Of a stretch of DNA of 28,374 bases, positions 22,019 through 28,374 are shown one piece after another; the stretch's first letter is position 1, and every line of letters begins with the position of its first letter. This stretch comes from a virus. The stretch spans positions 1-28,374 of IMG/VR virus record IMGVR_UViG_3300044824_000141. The stretch is one strand, 5' to 3'. Under the pieces are notes generated by a model. It searched no databases, was not told the DNA's origin, and was given only the letters and a program-made list of their open reading frames with translations. The position numbers and the translations under genes were made by a program.

Positions 22019-23518
22019 TTATGCCAACGCGCCCTCAAACTCCAACGACGCTGAGTACATCGCGCCGCGACCGTCCTGCGTTACGGCATCGTTCGGATTG
22101 GTAATCACGCCCGTCCATAGACGCTGCTCCCAGTCGATGAACCCGATCTCCAGGCCCAGGTGGCTGGACATGAAGCTCAGCAGGTGTTGCGCCTGGTCCC
22201 GCGTTAGCCCGGTGAAAGACAAGACCTGCACCTGGACCTTCGGCCACATCGGGTCCGCGTAGACCACCAGCGTACCGCCGCGAGTCTCCCGGCTGACCCG
22301 ATTGAACTGCAAGCGGTCCTTGTTGCCCAGCTCCGGCGACCGCAGCGTCAAGGTGTCGGTCGGCGAAACCGGCGGGTACAGAAGCGTGGTCGGTGGGAAA
22401 TCGTTGTCTGGGGCGTAGACCAACTTGCCGGGCGGCGGTGGGGGCGACCCCGGCAACGTCTGCCCGATCGACGGCTGGTACAGCCACTCGACCTGCTCGG
22501 TCGGCAAATCGTAAACGAATGCCTGCCCAATCGTGAGCGTGTCCGTGGCGGATAGCACGCGGACGATCACAACCGACGCATGATGCCCCAATGCCAGGGA
22601 GTCACGGATGGGCTGCTTGCCGACCGTGACTTCCGCCAGATCACCAAGCCGCAAGGCGTCAACGTCTGTGGGAGTCGGGGCTTGATTCGCCCTTTGAGCG
22701 AGACTTAGAACGTCGGTCGCCCCGGCCGCAATCGCGTCTGCGTGCAATACGCCGTGTTGATTACTGTCGCCGAGCGTCAAGCGGCTTGTTGCCCGCACGG
22801 GGCCGTGTGCATTCACGGCGACCGCGAGATCGTCCAAGCCAACATAGGCGTCCACCAACGCCCCGGCCGTGTTGTCGAAATAGGGCCGGTACTCCTGGAG
22901 AACGTCCGCCGCCGAAAGGGAGCGATGTTGCTGGCAGATTACGGCGGCGTGCCCAAGGACTAACTCGCTGCCGGCAGCGGCGGCCACGGGGCCAAGTTGT
23001 GCCGTCAATGCGTTTTCGGCCAGCGCGAGACTGCTCGTGGCCTGGCAGCTTCGCACTTGACGGACGCTTGCGGCCTGCGACACCTCCAACACGCTGCCGC
23101 ACGCCTTGCTGGCCTGTCCCGTGGCGGTATCCGCAAACGTCAGCGCCGTCGTGGCGGTCGCCGTAAGCACCAGCGCGATCGCAGTCTCAATCGCTACCGC
23201 CGACGTGGCCGTCGCCCAATGAACCGTATGGACCACAGCATGGTGTCCGAGCGTAACGCCCGTTGCCAGAACTTGGTCCAGGCGCTTTATCGCAACGGTC
23301 GCCTGTTGCCCGAGAGTGAGCGCGCTGGTCGCGTAGGGAGGAGCCTCGGCGGCCGTGTCCAACATGATGATGCCGAGACGCGCGCCCGCCACACCCAGCA
23401 AAGCGGTGTGCGCAGTGCTGACACCGCCACCACCGCTACCACCACCACCACCACCGCCGCCAATGGAGGCCGGCATCGCAGCGAGTGGCGGTTCCGAGAG
23501 TGGTGCGCGTCCCAACAT
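22019..23518 (-). CDS. Repeat-rich tail protein with glycine tract (499 aa)
   Basis: The ATG at 23518 follows the previous stop as TAAGCCATG. Residues about 20-33 are nearly all glycine, encoded by GGT triplets. After that come about a dozen degenerate copies of the motif S/D-x-L-x-L-G-x-x-A-x-V, for example SALTLGQQATV, TGVTLGHHAVV, SRLTLGDSNQ, DALRLGDLAEV and DTLTIGQAFV, spaced roughly 18-35 residues. This pattern suggests repeated beta strands in a tail-fibre or tail-tip shaft. A PSPPPPPGK-like linker (SPPPPPGKLVY) leads to the C-terminal domain, which matches the neighbouring 135-aa protein. Function in tail assembly or adsorption is inferred. Repeats could vary in number by recombination. 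Confidence 0.72.
   Translation of the reverse strand: MLGRAPLSEPPLAAMPASIGGGGGGGGSGGGGVSTAHTALLGVAGARLGIIMLDTAAEAPPYATSALTLGQQATVAIKRLDQVLATGVTLGHHAVVHTVHWATATSAVAIETAIALVLTATATTALTFADTATGQASKACGSVLEVSQAASVRQVRSCQATSSLALAENALTAQLGPVAAAAGSELVLGHAAVICQQHRSLSAADVLQEYRPYFDNTAGALVDAYVGLDDLAVAVNAHGPVRATSRLTLGDSNQHGVLHADAIAAGATDVLSLAQRANQAPTPTDVDALRLGDLAEVTVGKQPIRDSLALGHHASVVIVRVLSATDTLTIGQAFVYDLPTEQVEWLYQPSIGQTLPGSPPPPPGKLVYAPDNDFPPTTLLYPPVSPTDTLTLRSPELGNKDRLQFNRVSRETRGGTLVVYADPMWPKVQVQVLSFTGLTRDQAQHLLSFMSSHLGLEIGFIDWEQRLWTGVITNPNDAVTQDGRGAMYSASLEFEGALA
23423..23461. repeat. GGT/CCA trinucleotide repeat encoding polyglycine
   Basis: CCA-type triplets on the plus strand encode a run of glycines (eight, a serine, then four) in the 499-aa tail protein. 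Changes in repeat number stay in frame and would only alter linker length. Confidence 0.75.
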
Positions 23519-23521
23519 GGC

Positions 23522-24775
23522 TTAGTCCGCCTGGTTGTATTGCACAATCGTTCCGGTGCCGCTGTCCGCCACGTCCTGCCCACTCACCAAGTCGCAAAAC
23601 GCCACCGTGCATTTGGCGCAACCGCTGTCGATCTGGACCCCGTGGGAGCCGTTCGACTGGAAGCGGCAGCCCATGACGGTGATGCCGTTGGCTATCTTTC
23701 CGCCGTTGTTGTACATCCAGACTCCGGGGCCGGCGTTGGCGACCAGCGTGCAGCCGACGATGCTTACGCCGCCCATCGTGCCCAAATTGTTCTGGAACTT
23801 GATGCCGGGACAACCGGAGCCTGTCCCTTGAATGATGCAGTTGGAAATGCGCGTCAGGTCGCCCTCGTCCAGGCCAATGCCGCCGACGCCGCCGCCCTGG
23901 CAATTGGCGTTCAGGTTGCAATTGGATATGAGGCAGCGGTACGACTGGTTATCGACCGTAATGCCCTCATAGGCGTTGTGGTCCGAATGGCAGTCGGAGA
24001 TGATCGAATCGCAGACGTGGTTCTGCGAAATGCCGATGGCACCGTTGTCATGGGCATAGCAGGCATGAATCTGGTTGAACTGGCACGTTGTACTCTGGCC
24101 GTCCAGACAAATGCCGTGCCCCGCGTTCCCGTAGCTTTCCACGCCGTCGATGTAGTTGTCCGCACCCTTGACCACGAGGCCGCTGCCGCCATGACCGTTG
24201 CCGTCGATCGTAAGGCCACGAATCTGACATCCGTTGCCCGTGACCGTGAGGGCGTCCACTCCGGCTGTCAACTGAATCACGGCTCCCTTGGGTCCCTCCA
24301 ACGACTGGCCGTTGTTGGAGACCGTCAGGCCGGTCCCGATGGCATACGTCGCGGCCGGAAAGTGGACCGGCAGCCCGGTATTGATCGCCGCCTGGATGGC
24401 CGCGGAATCGTCGGTCGTGCCGTTGCCCACGGCCCCGTGGAGTTTCACGTTGGCGACCGCCAACGCCGCTTGCGAAAGCATGGTAGCTGGGGCGTCCACC
24501 CACACGTTCTTTGCGCCCGCTCCGAAGCTGACCAGACTGCCGCTGTTGCTGCTTGCCAGCACCGTGTTGCGCGCGAGCGTCGTCCCGCTCAGGGTGTAGG
24601 TGCCCAGACCAATCTCCCAGTGGCCCGCCCCATCGTCGATCACGTAGAAGCAGGTGTTGCCGTCGCCGACCGTGGAAAATGCGCAGCAACCCGCGACCGC
24701 CCCGGCCAATGTCAGTGTGCCGGTGCCGGTGGTGGCGGTCGTTTCCTGGACGCGATCCGCAACTACAAGTGTCAT
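23522..24775 (-). CDS. Tail spike with right-handed beta-helix (pectate-lyase-like)
   Basis: 417 aa. The N-terminal 100 residues (MTLVVADRVQETT, CCAFSTVGDGNTCFYVIDD, GTTLARNTVLASSNSG) match the virion-anchoring domain seen in many phage tail fibres. Then VKLHGAVGNGTTDDSAAIQAA is the start signature of the pectate-lyase superfamily domain (Pfam PF12708), followed by regularly spaced N-G, NCNL, GNG and GI-x-x-x turns typical of a right-handed beta-helix. Phage beta-helix spikes bind and often depolymerise host polysaccharide. I cannot see which catalytic acids are kept, so hydrolase or lyase activity is not certain. The gene has the conserved junction GAGGTGACGT before its ATG, as do two of the upstream genes. 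It lies between the triplicated genes and the 499-aa tail protein. Confidence 0.82.
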   Translation of the reverse strand: MTLVVADRVQETTATTGTGTLTLAGAVAGCCAFSTVGDGNTCFYVIDDGAGHWEIGLGTYTLSGTTLARNTVLASSNSGSLVSFGAGAKNVWVDAPATMLSQAALAVANVKLHGAVGNGTTDDSAAIQAAINTGLPVHFPAATYAIGTGLTVSNNGQSLEGPKGAVIQLTAGVDALTVTGNGCQIRGLTIDGNGHGGSGLVVKGADNYIDGVESYGNAGHGICLDGQSTTCQFNQIHACYAHDNGAIGISQNHVCDSIISDCHSDHNAYEGITVDNQSYRCLISNCNLNANCQGGGVGGIGLDEGDLTRISNCIIQGTGSGCPGIKFQNNLGTMGGVSIVGCTLVANAGPGVWMYNNGGKIANGITVMGCRFQSNGSHGVQIDSGCAKCTVAFCDLVSGQDVADSGTGTIVQYNQAD

Positions 24776-24785
24776 ACGTCACCTC
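24776..24785 (-). promoter_or_regulatory. Strong ribosome site in the spike gene junction
   Basis: GAGGTGACGT separates a TAA stop from the ATG of the beta-helix gene. The ten-base junction is the same at the next upstream start, including the full GAGGTGA. Confidence 0.75.
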
Positions 24786-25703
24786 TTAGCTGCCCAGGAT
24801 GCCTGCCCCGTCGTCCCACGCCGCCAAGGTTGCCCAGCCGCCGCTGGCCGGATTGATCGCACCGAAGAAAAGGCGATCGACCGTGCCCAGGAAGGCGGAC
24901 TCGCTGTAGCTGCCGACGTTGAGCCAGAACTTGCCGTTGTCCGAAATGTCGAAGTACCAGTTGCCGTCGTTCGGCCGGCGGATGCGAAACCACATCCACT
25001 CCAGCACGGGGCAATCGTAGGTGGTGATGACATCCGGCCAGACATAGCTCGCCGTCGCGTCCCACTTGTTGACGTTGCACTGCTTCTTGTGCGCCCAATA
25101 GTTCTGGCACACGATCTTGCCCGCCGTGTCCATCACGCCGAGGGACGCCCCCGACCACCAGCCGTTGTACGCCGCGGGCCCCATCGACACGCCCCGCACG
25201 GCCGCCGTCAATTGCCACGTCGCGCTCGTCGGCACAGGGCGGGTCAAGGCCGCATTCGTCAAGGTGTTCGTCGCCAGGATGATGCTACTGCCGTTGTCGG
25301 ACTTGACCGCCCCGCCGCTTCCCCAGTCCACGAGCGTGAAGTCCGCCGACGTGAGGAGGTTTTCATTGGCGTCAATGATGCGGAACGCCGGCCGGTCGCT
25401 GCCGAACAGTGGATCATTGTCTTGCAGGTAGCGGTCCATGTTGCCCGCCGTCAGGATCAAATAGGCACGGACGCCGCTGGCGTGCCCGACGTTCGCGGTG
25501 CCCTCCAGGCCGCGCACAATCGTCAGGGAAGTACCCGAGACCGCGGTGCAAAGCACCAGTTCGCTTTCGATCAGGAGCACGAAATTCCCAGCGGTCGGAA
25601 AGGCCGAAGCATCCACAACCGCCAGCGTGGTGCCCGAACCGCCGATAGTGGCACTGAGGATAGCTTGGCTGTTGTTCGCAAACTGCTCGCGGAGTTGGGT
25701 CAT
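24786..25703 (-). CDS. Tail fibre-like protein, tandem paralogue 3 (305 aa)
   Basis: This is the last, most diverged copy of three tandem genes. Shared elements with the others are REQF-x-N-S at the N-terminus, RGLEGT, DNDPLF, RPAFRI-D-AN-NLL, LTRPVP, PNDGNWYF, SDNGK-W and AAWDDGAGILG at the end. The N-terminal 90 residues look like a small beta domain (possibly for virion attachment). The following about 200 residues have a lectin/jelly-roll look with Trp-rich strands, which suggests carbohydrate or surface binding. Unlike the others it has C-containing inserts (CQNYWAHKKQC). Role as receptor-binding or fibre protein is inferred from position and sequence style. Family name is not certain. 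Confidence 0.75.
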   Translation of the reverse strand: MTQLREQFANNSQAILSATIGGSGTTLAVVDASAFPTAGNFVLLIESELVLCTAVSGTSLTIVRGLEGTANVGHASGVRAYLILTAGNMDRYLQDNDPLFGSDRPAFRIIDANENLLTSADFTLVDWGSGGAVKSDNGSSIILATNTLTNAALTRPVPTSATWQLTAAVRGVSMGPAAYNGWWSGASLGVMDTAGKIVCQNYWAHKKQCNVNKWDATASYVWPDVITTYDCPVLEWMWFRIRRPNDGNWYFDISDNGKFWLNVGSYSESAFLGTVDRLFFGAINPASGGWATLAAWDDGAGILGS

Positions 25704-25713
25704 ACGTCACCTC
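25704..25713 (-). promoter_or_regulatory. Near-perfect Shine-Dalgarno in duplicated gene junction
   Basis: The TAG stop of paralogue 2 provides the AG of AGGAGGTGA, and the ATG of paralogue 3 follows after CGT. The junction repeats at 24776-24785 and 26611-26620, which suggests that the ribosome site was duplicated with the genes. Confidence 0.8.
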
Positions 25714-26610
25714 CTAGCCGCCCAGGATGCCGGCCCCGTCGTCCCACGCACCCAGCGTCACGTAAGCGCCGCTGCCGCCCATGTCCATGTGCCCGAAGAG
25801 AATCCGGTTCGGAGTGCCCAGGAAGGACCCCTTGCCGAAACTGCCGACTTCGAGCCAGTTCTTGCCGTTGTCCGAAACCTGGAAATGCCAGTTGCCGTCG
25901 TTCGGGTCCGTAATCCGCATCCACAGCCAGTCGGTCGCAAAGACATTCTGGGGGCCTCCAATGTCGGGCGCGACGTAGCCGCCGCTGCCGTTCTGGTGCG
26001 TAATCAGCAGCCCTTCCTCCTGCGACCGGTAGCGCATAATCACGGACTGGTTGCCCGTGTCCAGGACACCGATCACTGCGCCGCCCCAGTAGGACTCGAT
26101 GCTCGTGCCCATCGTCCTGACCGCGGCCGTCAGCGTCCAGTTTGGCCCGGCGGGAATCGGACGTGTCAAGTAGGCCCCGCCGCTCCCTTGCAGCACGATG
26201 CTGTTTCCGCAGTCGTAGGCGACCGAGCCGCCGCCGTAATCCAGCAGTGTGAAATCCGCCGCATGGAGAAGATTCTGGTTCGCGTCCATGATGCGGAACG
26301 CGGGGCGAGTCGTGTCGAAAAGCGGGTCGTTGTCACGGAGATAACTCTGCAAGCCGCCCTGTGATATGACGTGGTAGACGGGAGCCGCCGTGGCGTGAGC
26401 AGCCGCCATTGTGCCTTCCAATCCGCGCGTGACGGTCAGCGTGTTGCTGGAGACTCCGGTGCAAAGCAGCAGTTCGCCGTCGATCAGAACACGAAAATCC
26501 CCGCTGGCCGGGAAAACCGTGGCGTCGGTGACAACAATCGTGGCGTCACTACTGCCGACTGCCCCGTTGAGCACCGTCAGGCTGTCGTTCTTGAACTGCT
26601 CGCGCCGCAT
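25714..26610 (-). CDS. Tail fibre-like protein, tandem paralogue 2 (298 aa)
   Basis: The ATG at 26610 starts MRREQFKNDSLTVLNGAVG. It is close to paralogue 1 over its length, with QFKNDS, TVTRGLEGT, YLRDNDPLF, RPAFRI-MDANQNLL, LTRPIPAGP-WTLTAAVR, TDPNDGNWHF, SDNGK-W-EVGSFGK and AWDDGAGILG in common. Differences cluster in the central loop region (about residues 160-225), which is where a receptor-binding surface would vary. There is no signal peptide. The domain seems to be a beta-sandwich of about 200 residues following a 90-residue N-terminal domain. A structural or adsorption function in the tail is inferred. Confidence 0.75.
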   Translation of the reverse strand: MRREQFKNDSLTVLNGAVGSSDATIVVTDATVFPASGDFRVLIDGELLLCTGVSSNTLTVTRGLEGTMAAAHATAAPVYHVISQGGLQSYLRDNDPLFDTTRPAFRIMDANQNLLHAADFTLLDYGGGSVAYDCGNSIVLQGSGGAYLTRPIPAGPNWTLTAAVRTMGTSIESYWGGAVIGVLDTGNQSVIMRYRSQEEGLLITHQNGSGGYVAPDIGGPQNVFATDWLWMRITDPNDGNWHFQVSDNGKNWLEVGSFGKGSFLGTPNRILFGHMDMGGSGAYVTLGAWDDGAGILGG

Positions 26611-26620
26611 GAGTCACCTC
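26611..26620 (-). promoter_or_regulatory. Strong ribosome site before paralogue 2
   Basis: GAGGTGACTC lies between the TAG stop of paralogue 1 and the ATG of paralogue 2. Together with the stop codon it forms AGGAGGTGA, a very strong ribosome site. Confidence 0.75.
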
Positions 26621-27520
26621 CTAAGCACCCAGGATGCCCGCCCCGTCGTCCCACGCGGCCAAGGTCGCCCAACAGCCGCTTCCCCAGGTGTCGATCTGCC
26701 CGAAGAAGATCCGGTCAATCGTTCCCAGGTAGGCCGTCTTGCCGAAACTGCCCAACTGGAACCAGCGCTTGCCGTCGTCCGAGAACCAGAAGTACCAGTT
26801 GCCGTCGTTCGGGTCCGTGATCCGCAGCCACATCCACTCCGTACCGGCGACCGGTATCTGGGAAATAATGTCAGGCGCGACGTAGCCCGCGCCGCCGTCG
26901 TTCTTCGTCACATGCAGCATTTTCCGGTGGGCCAGCCAGCGCACGGACACGATCTGGTTGCCCGTGTCCATGACCCCGATGCACGCCGCGCCCCAGGCCG
27001 CCTGGTTAGCGGTGCCCGTGTTCCTGACGGCGGCCGTCAAGGTCCAGGTGGGGCCCGCGGGGACCGGCCGTGTCAAGGCGACGGTCCCGGCCGTGAGCAC
27101 GATGCTCTTGCCCATGTCCGTCGCCGTCGCGCCGCTTCCGTAGTCGTGCAGCGTGAAGTCGGCCGCCGTCAGGCGGTTTTGGTTGGCGTCGATGATGCGG
27201 AACGCCGGTCGGTCGCTGTCGAACAGCGGGTCGTTGTCCCGCAGGTAGCGCTGCAAGCCGCCCTGCGTCAAGACCTGATAGACGCCGGCCCCGCTCGAAT
27301 GCCCGCTCGCGGCCGTGCCTTCCAGCCCACGGATGACAGTCAGCGTGTTGCCGGAGACTCTCAGGCACAGCATCAGTTCGCTCTCCACGAGGACGCGAAA
27401 GAACCCGCTGGCCGGAAGCACCGTGGCGTCCGTGACCGTAATCGTGCCATCGCCCGCCAGGACCGCCCCGTTCAGCGTCGTTTGGCTGTCGTTCTTGAAC
27501 TGCTCACGGCGTTGCGTCAT
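26621..27520 (-). CDS. Tail fibre-like protein, tandem paralogue 1 (299 aa)
   Basis: The ATG at 27520 starts MTQRREQFKNDSQTTLNGAV; GGAG lies eight bases upstream. It is the first transcribed of three tandem paralogues. The N-terminal domain ends near RGLEGTAASGHSSG, then comes YLRDNDPLFDSDRPAFRI, a conserved beta core (LTRPVPAGPTWTLTAAVR, ITDPNDGNWYFWFSDDGK) and the shared C-terminus WATLAAWDDGAGILG. Between the conserved blocks the sequence differs from the other copies. Repeated copies of one fibre protein in a tail operon can allow mixed assembly on one virion or recombination to switch host range. The exact place in the virion is unknown. Confidence 0.75.
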   Translation of the reverse strand: MTQRREQFKNDSQTTLNGAVLAGDGTITVTDATVLPASGFFRVLVESELMLCLRVSGNTLTVIRGLEGTAASGHSSGAGVYQVLTQGGLQRYLRDNDPLFDSDRPAFRIIDANQNRLTAADFTLHDYGSGATATDMGKSIVLTAGTVALTRPVPAGPTWTLTAAVRNTGTANQAAWGAACIGVMDTGNQIVSVRWLAHRKMLHVTKNDGGAGYVAPDIISQIPVAGTEWMWLRITDPNDGNWYFWFSDDGKRWFQLGSFGKTAYLGTIDRIFFGQIDTWGSGCWATLAAWDDGAGILGA

Positions 27521-27589
27521 GGGTCAGGCTCCGAAGAATGGGCTGGGACCGGACACGGTGCCCGATCCCAACCCGCGAGGGAGAGATCG

Positions 27590-28222
27590 TTACGCGGTGA
27601 CGCTGTAGGAGACCTTCAACTGGTCGCCGCTCAAGACGGCCACGTCGCCCGCGGTGAAAGCCGCAGCCGCCCACAAAATGGCGCTGGCCGCATGGTCGCC
27701 CTTCGTCTGGGCACCCGCGGCCCCGCCCACGATAAAGAGACCCTTCACCGTGCCGTTGCCGCCGCTGGTAATGTCGAAGACCGCGGGACTCGCGTTCGTG
27801 GTCGTGACCACTGCGGTCGGCGAGGTGCCCGTCACCGTTGCCGAGCCCGCGCCCCATGCGGGGCGCGTGGTCGCACTGTTGCTGTTCGCGTCGTCCGTGT
27901 AGCTGGTGTTCTCCGCCCAGCCGTTGGTGCCGCCGATCTGCGCATACGAGTCGCCCTGGCTGTAAGCCGTGAAACTGGTGCTGTCCACCAGACCCATCCA
28001 CCAGGCGGTGATCGGCGTGCCGCTGTTGAACATCACGTTCAAGAGCCGCGTGCGGCCCTCATTGGTGATGTAGTTCGGCATCTCGTACTCGGCAATCTTC
28101 TGGCCGCCACGCCAATGCTCGACGTGGAATCGCCCCTTGGCGTTCAGCATGTCCGCCACCGGCTTCGCAGGCCGCACCAGTTCGACGCCGGCTGCCTGGC
28201 CCATGTTCAGTTCGCTCTTCAT
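27590..28222 (-). CDS. Phage structural protein (210 aa)
   Basis: The ATG at 28222 starts MKSELNMGQAAGVELVRP. The segment GRFHVEHWRGGQKIAEYE, followed by NYITNEGRTRLLNVMFNSG and AWWMGLVDSTSFTAYSQGD, is a pattern I associate with conserved virion proteins in tailed phages. The second half is Thr/Ser/Ala/Gly-rich and beta-like, ending in VLSGDQLKVSYSVTA. This fits a small tail or decoration protein. It lies directly after the tape-measure gene and before the triplicated fibre-like genes. The function is not known in detail; virion location is inferred. Confidence 0.72.
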   Translation of the reverse strand: MKSELNMGQAAGVELVRPAKPVADMLNAKGRFHVEHWRGGQKIAEYEMPNYITNEGRTRLLNVMFNSGTPITAWWMGLVDSTSFTAYSQGDSYAQIGGTNGWAENTSYTDDANSNSATTRPAWGAGSATVTGTSPTAVVTTTNASPAVFDITSGGNGTVKGLFIVGGAAGAQTKGDHAASAILWAAAAFTAGDVAVLSGDQLKVSYSVTA

Positions 28223-28237
28223 GGTTGGTTCTCCGTG

Positions 28238-28374
28238 TTATAGGACCGAAGTGCCACGCCGCAACTCACGTCGCAGTTCCGTGGCGATGGATCGAGCCGT
28301 CTGGCGGCCCGTTCCGCCGCCTTCCACGTTCACGTTGATGTCGCCGATGTTGGTGACATGGCCGCCCTGGTTGT
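28238..28374 (-). CDS. Tail tape-measure protein, C-terminal end (partial)
   Basis: 45 codons are visible, reading from GGHVTNIGDINVNVEGGG to TARSIATELRRELRRGTSVL and a TAA stop. The G-D-I-N-V-N-V strand followed by a basic amphipathic helix with paired arginines is the usual end of phage tape-measure or minor-tail proteins. Those set the length of the tail tube and move with the DNA. Only the end is in the window, so length and domain content are not visible. It is the most upstream visible gene of the tail operon, which fits a siphovirus-like gene order. Confidence 0.7.
   Translation of the reverse strand, partial: NQGGHVTNIGDINVNVEGGGTGRQTARSIATELRRELRRGTSVL

Noticed and set aside
23423-23461. 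Possible CRISPR-like or regulatory repeat array
   Set aside because: It is a simple GGT triplet run encoding polyglycine, without spacers.
22997-24856. Plus-strand open frame of 619 codons
   Set aside because: It spans parts of two tail genes on the other strand and has no motif or ribosome site.
27521-27589. Possible gene or regulatory element in the 69-bp gap
   Set aside because: I see no open frame, hairpin or repeat with support.
26411-28243. Plus-strand open frame of 610 codons
   Set aside because: It covers paralogue 1 and the 210-aa gene antisense; the minus-strand proteins have repeated conserved blocks that prove the coding strand.

Overview
The window is part of the genome of a tailed, probably long-tailed (siphovirus-like) bacteriophage or prophage with high GC content. 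The evidence is a tail tape-measure C-terminus, a tail hub, tail-fibre and beta-helix spike genes, and a replication module with a primase-helicase fusion, a SNF2-type helicase, a DnaQ-type exonuclease and a ParB-like protein. Terminase, portal, capsid, integrase and lysis genes are not visible, so the window covers only the early/replication region and the distal tail region. Nothing in the sequence identifies the host. No tRNA, rRNA, CRISPR array or insertion sequence was seen.

Layout. (1) 1-11018, minus strand: a leftward operon. In order of transcription it encodes a ParB-like protein, an unknown 246-aa protein, an unknown 174-aa protein, a DPPY-type DNA methyltransferase, a SNF2-type helicase, an unknown 131-aa protein, an exported trypsin-like serine protease, a cytosine-C5 methyltransferase, an HTH-metallophosphoesterase fusion, three small proteins (one membrane) and a second metallophosphoesterase cut by the window edge. 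(2) 11019-11181: the divergent control region. It has a 36-bp inverted repeat with three copies of a 12-bp motif, plus a 14-bp element that recurs in front of the helicase gene. (3) 11182-17540, plus strand: primase-polymerase/SF3 helicase, a 55-aa protein, a dATP/dGTP diphosphohydrolase-like (DUF5664) protein, a DEDDh exonuclease and three cysteine-rich proteins of unknown function. (4) 17555-17588: a perfect 16-bp-stem terminator between convergent operons. (5) 17611-28374, minus strand: the tail module. In order of transcription it encodes the tape-measure C-terminus, a 210-aa structural protein, three tandem paralogues of about 300 aa, a beta-helix spike, a repeat-rich 499-aa tail protein, a 135-aa tail protein, a 1048-aa tail hub and four very small proteins.

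How it fits together. The divergent operons at 11 kb look like the early genes. They handle DNA synthesis, nucleotide-pool control and methylation of the phage's own DNA, and are probably governed or replicated from the inverted repeat beside the ParB-like gene. The convergent tail operon builds the adsorption apparatus. Its triplicated fibre-like genes, beta-helix protein and repeat-rich protein suggest several alternative receptor-binding components.

The points most worth a second look are the 11.0-kb inverted repeat and the shared 14-mer, the three-copy cysteine module at 16.2-17.5 kb, the triplicated tail genes, and the exported protease inside an early operon. There is no stretch over 300 bp without a gene; the largest gaps are 11019-11181 (described above), 7306-7466 (holds the second 14-mer) and 9185-9330 (holds a hairpin).
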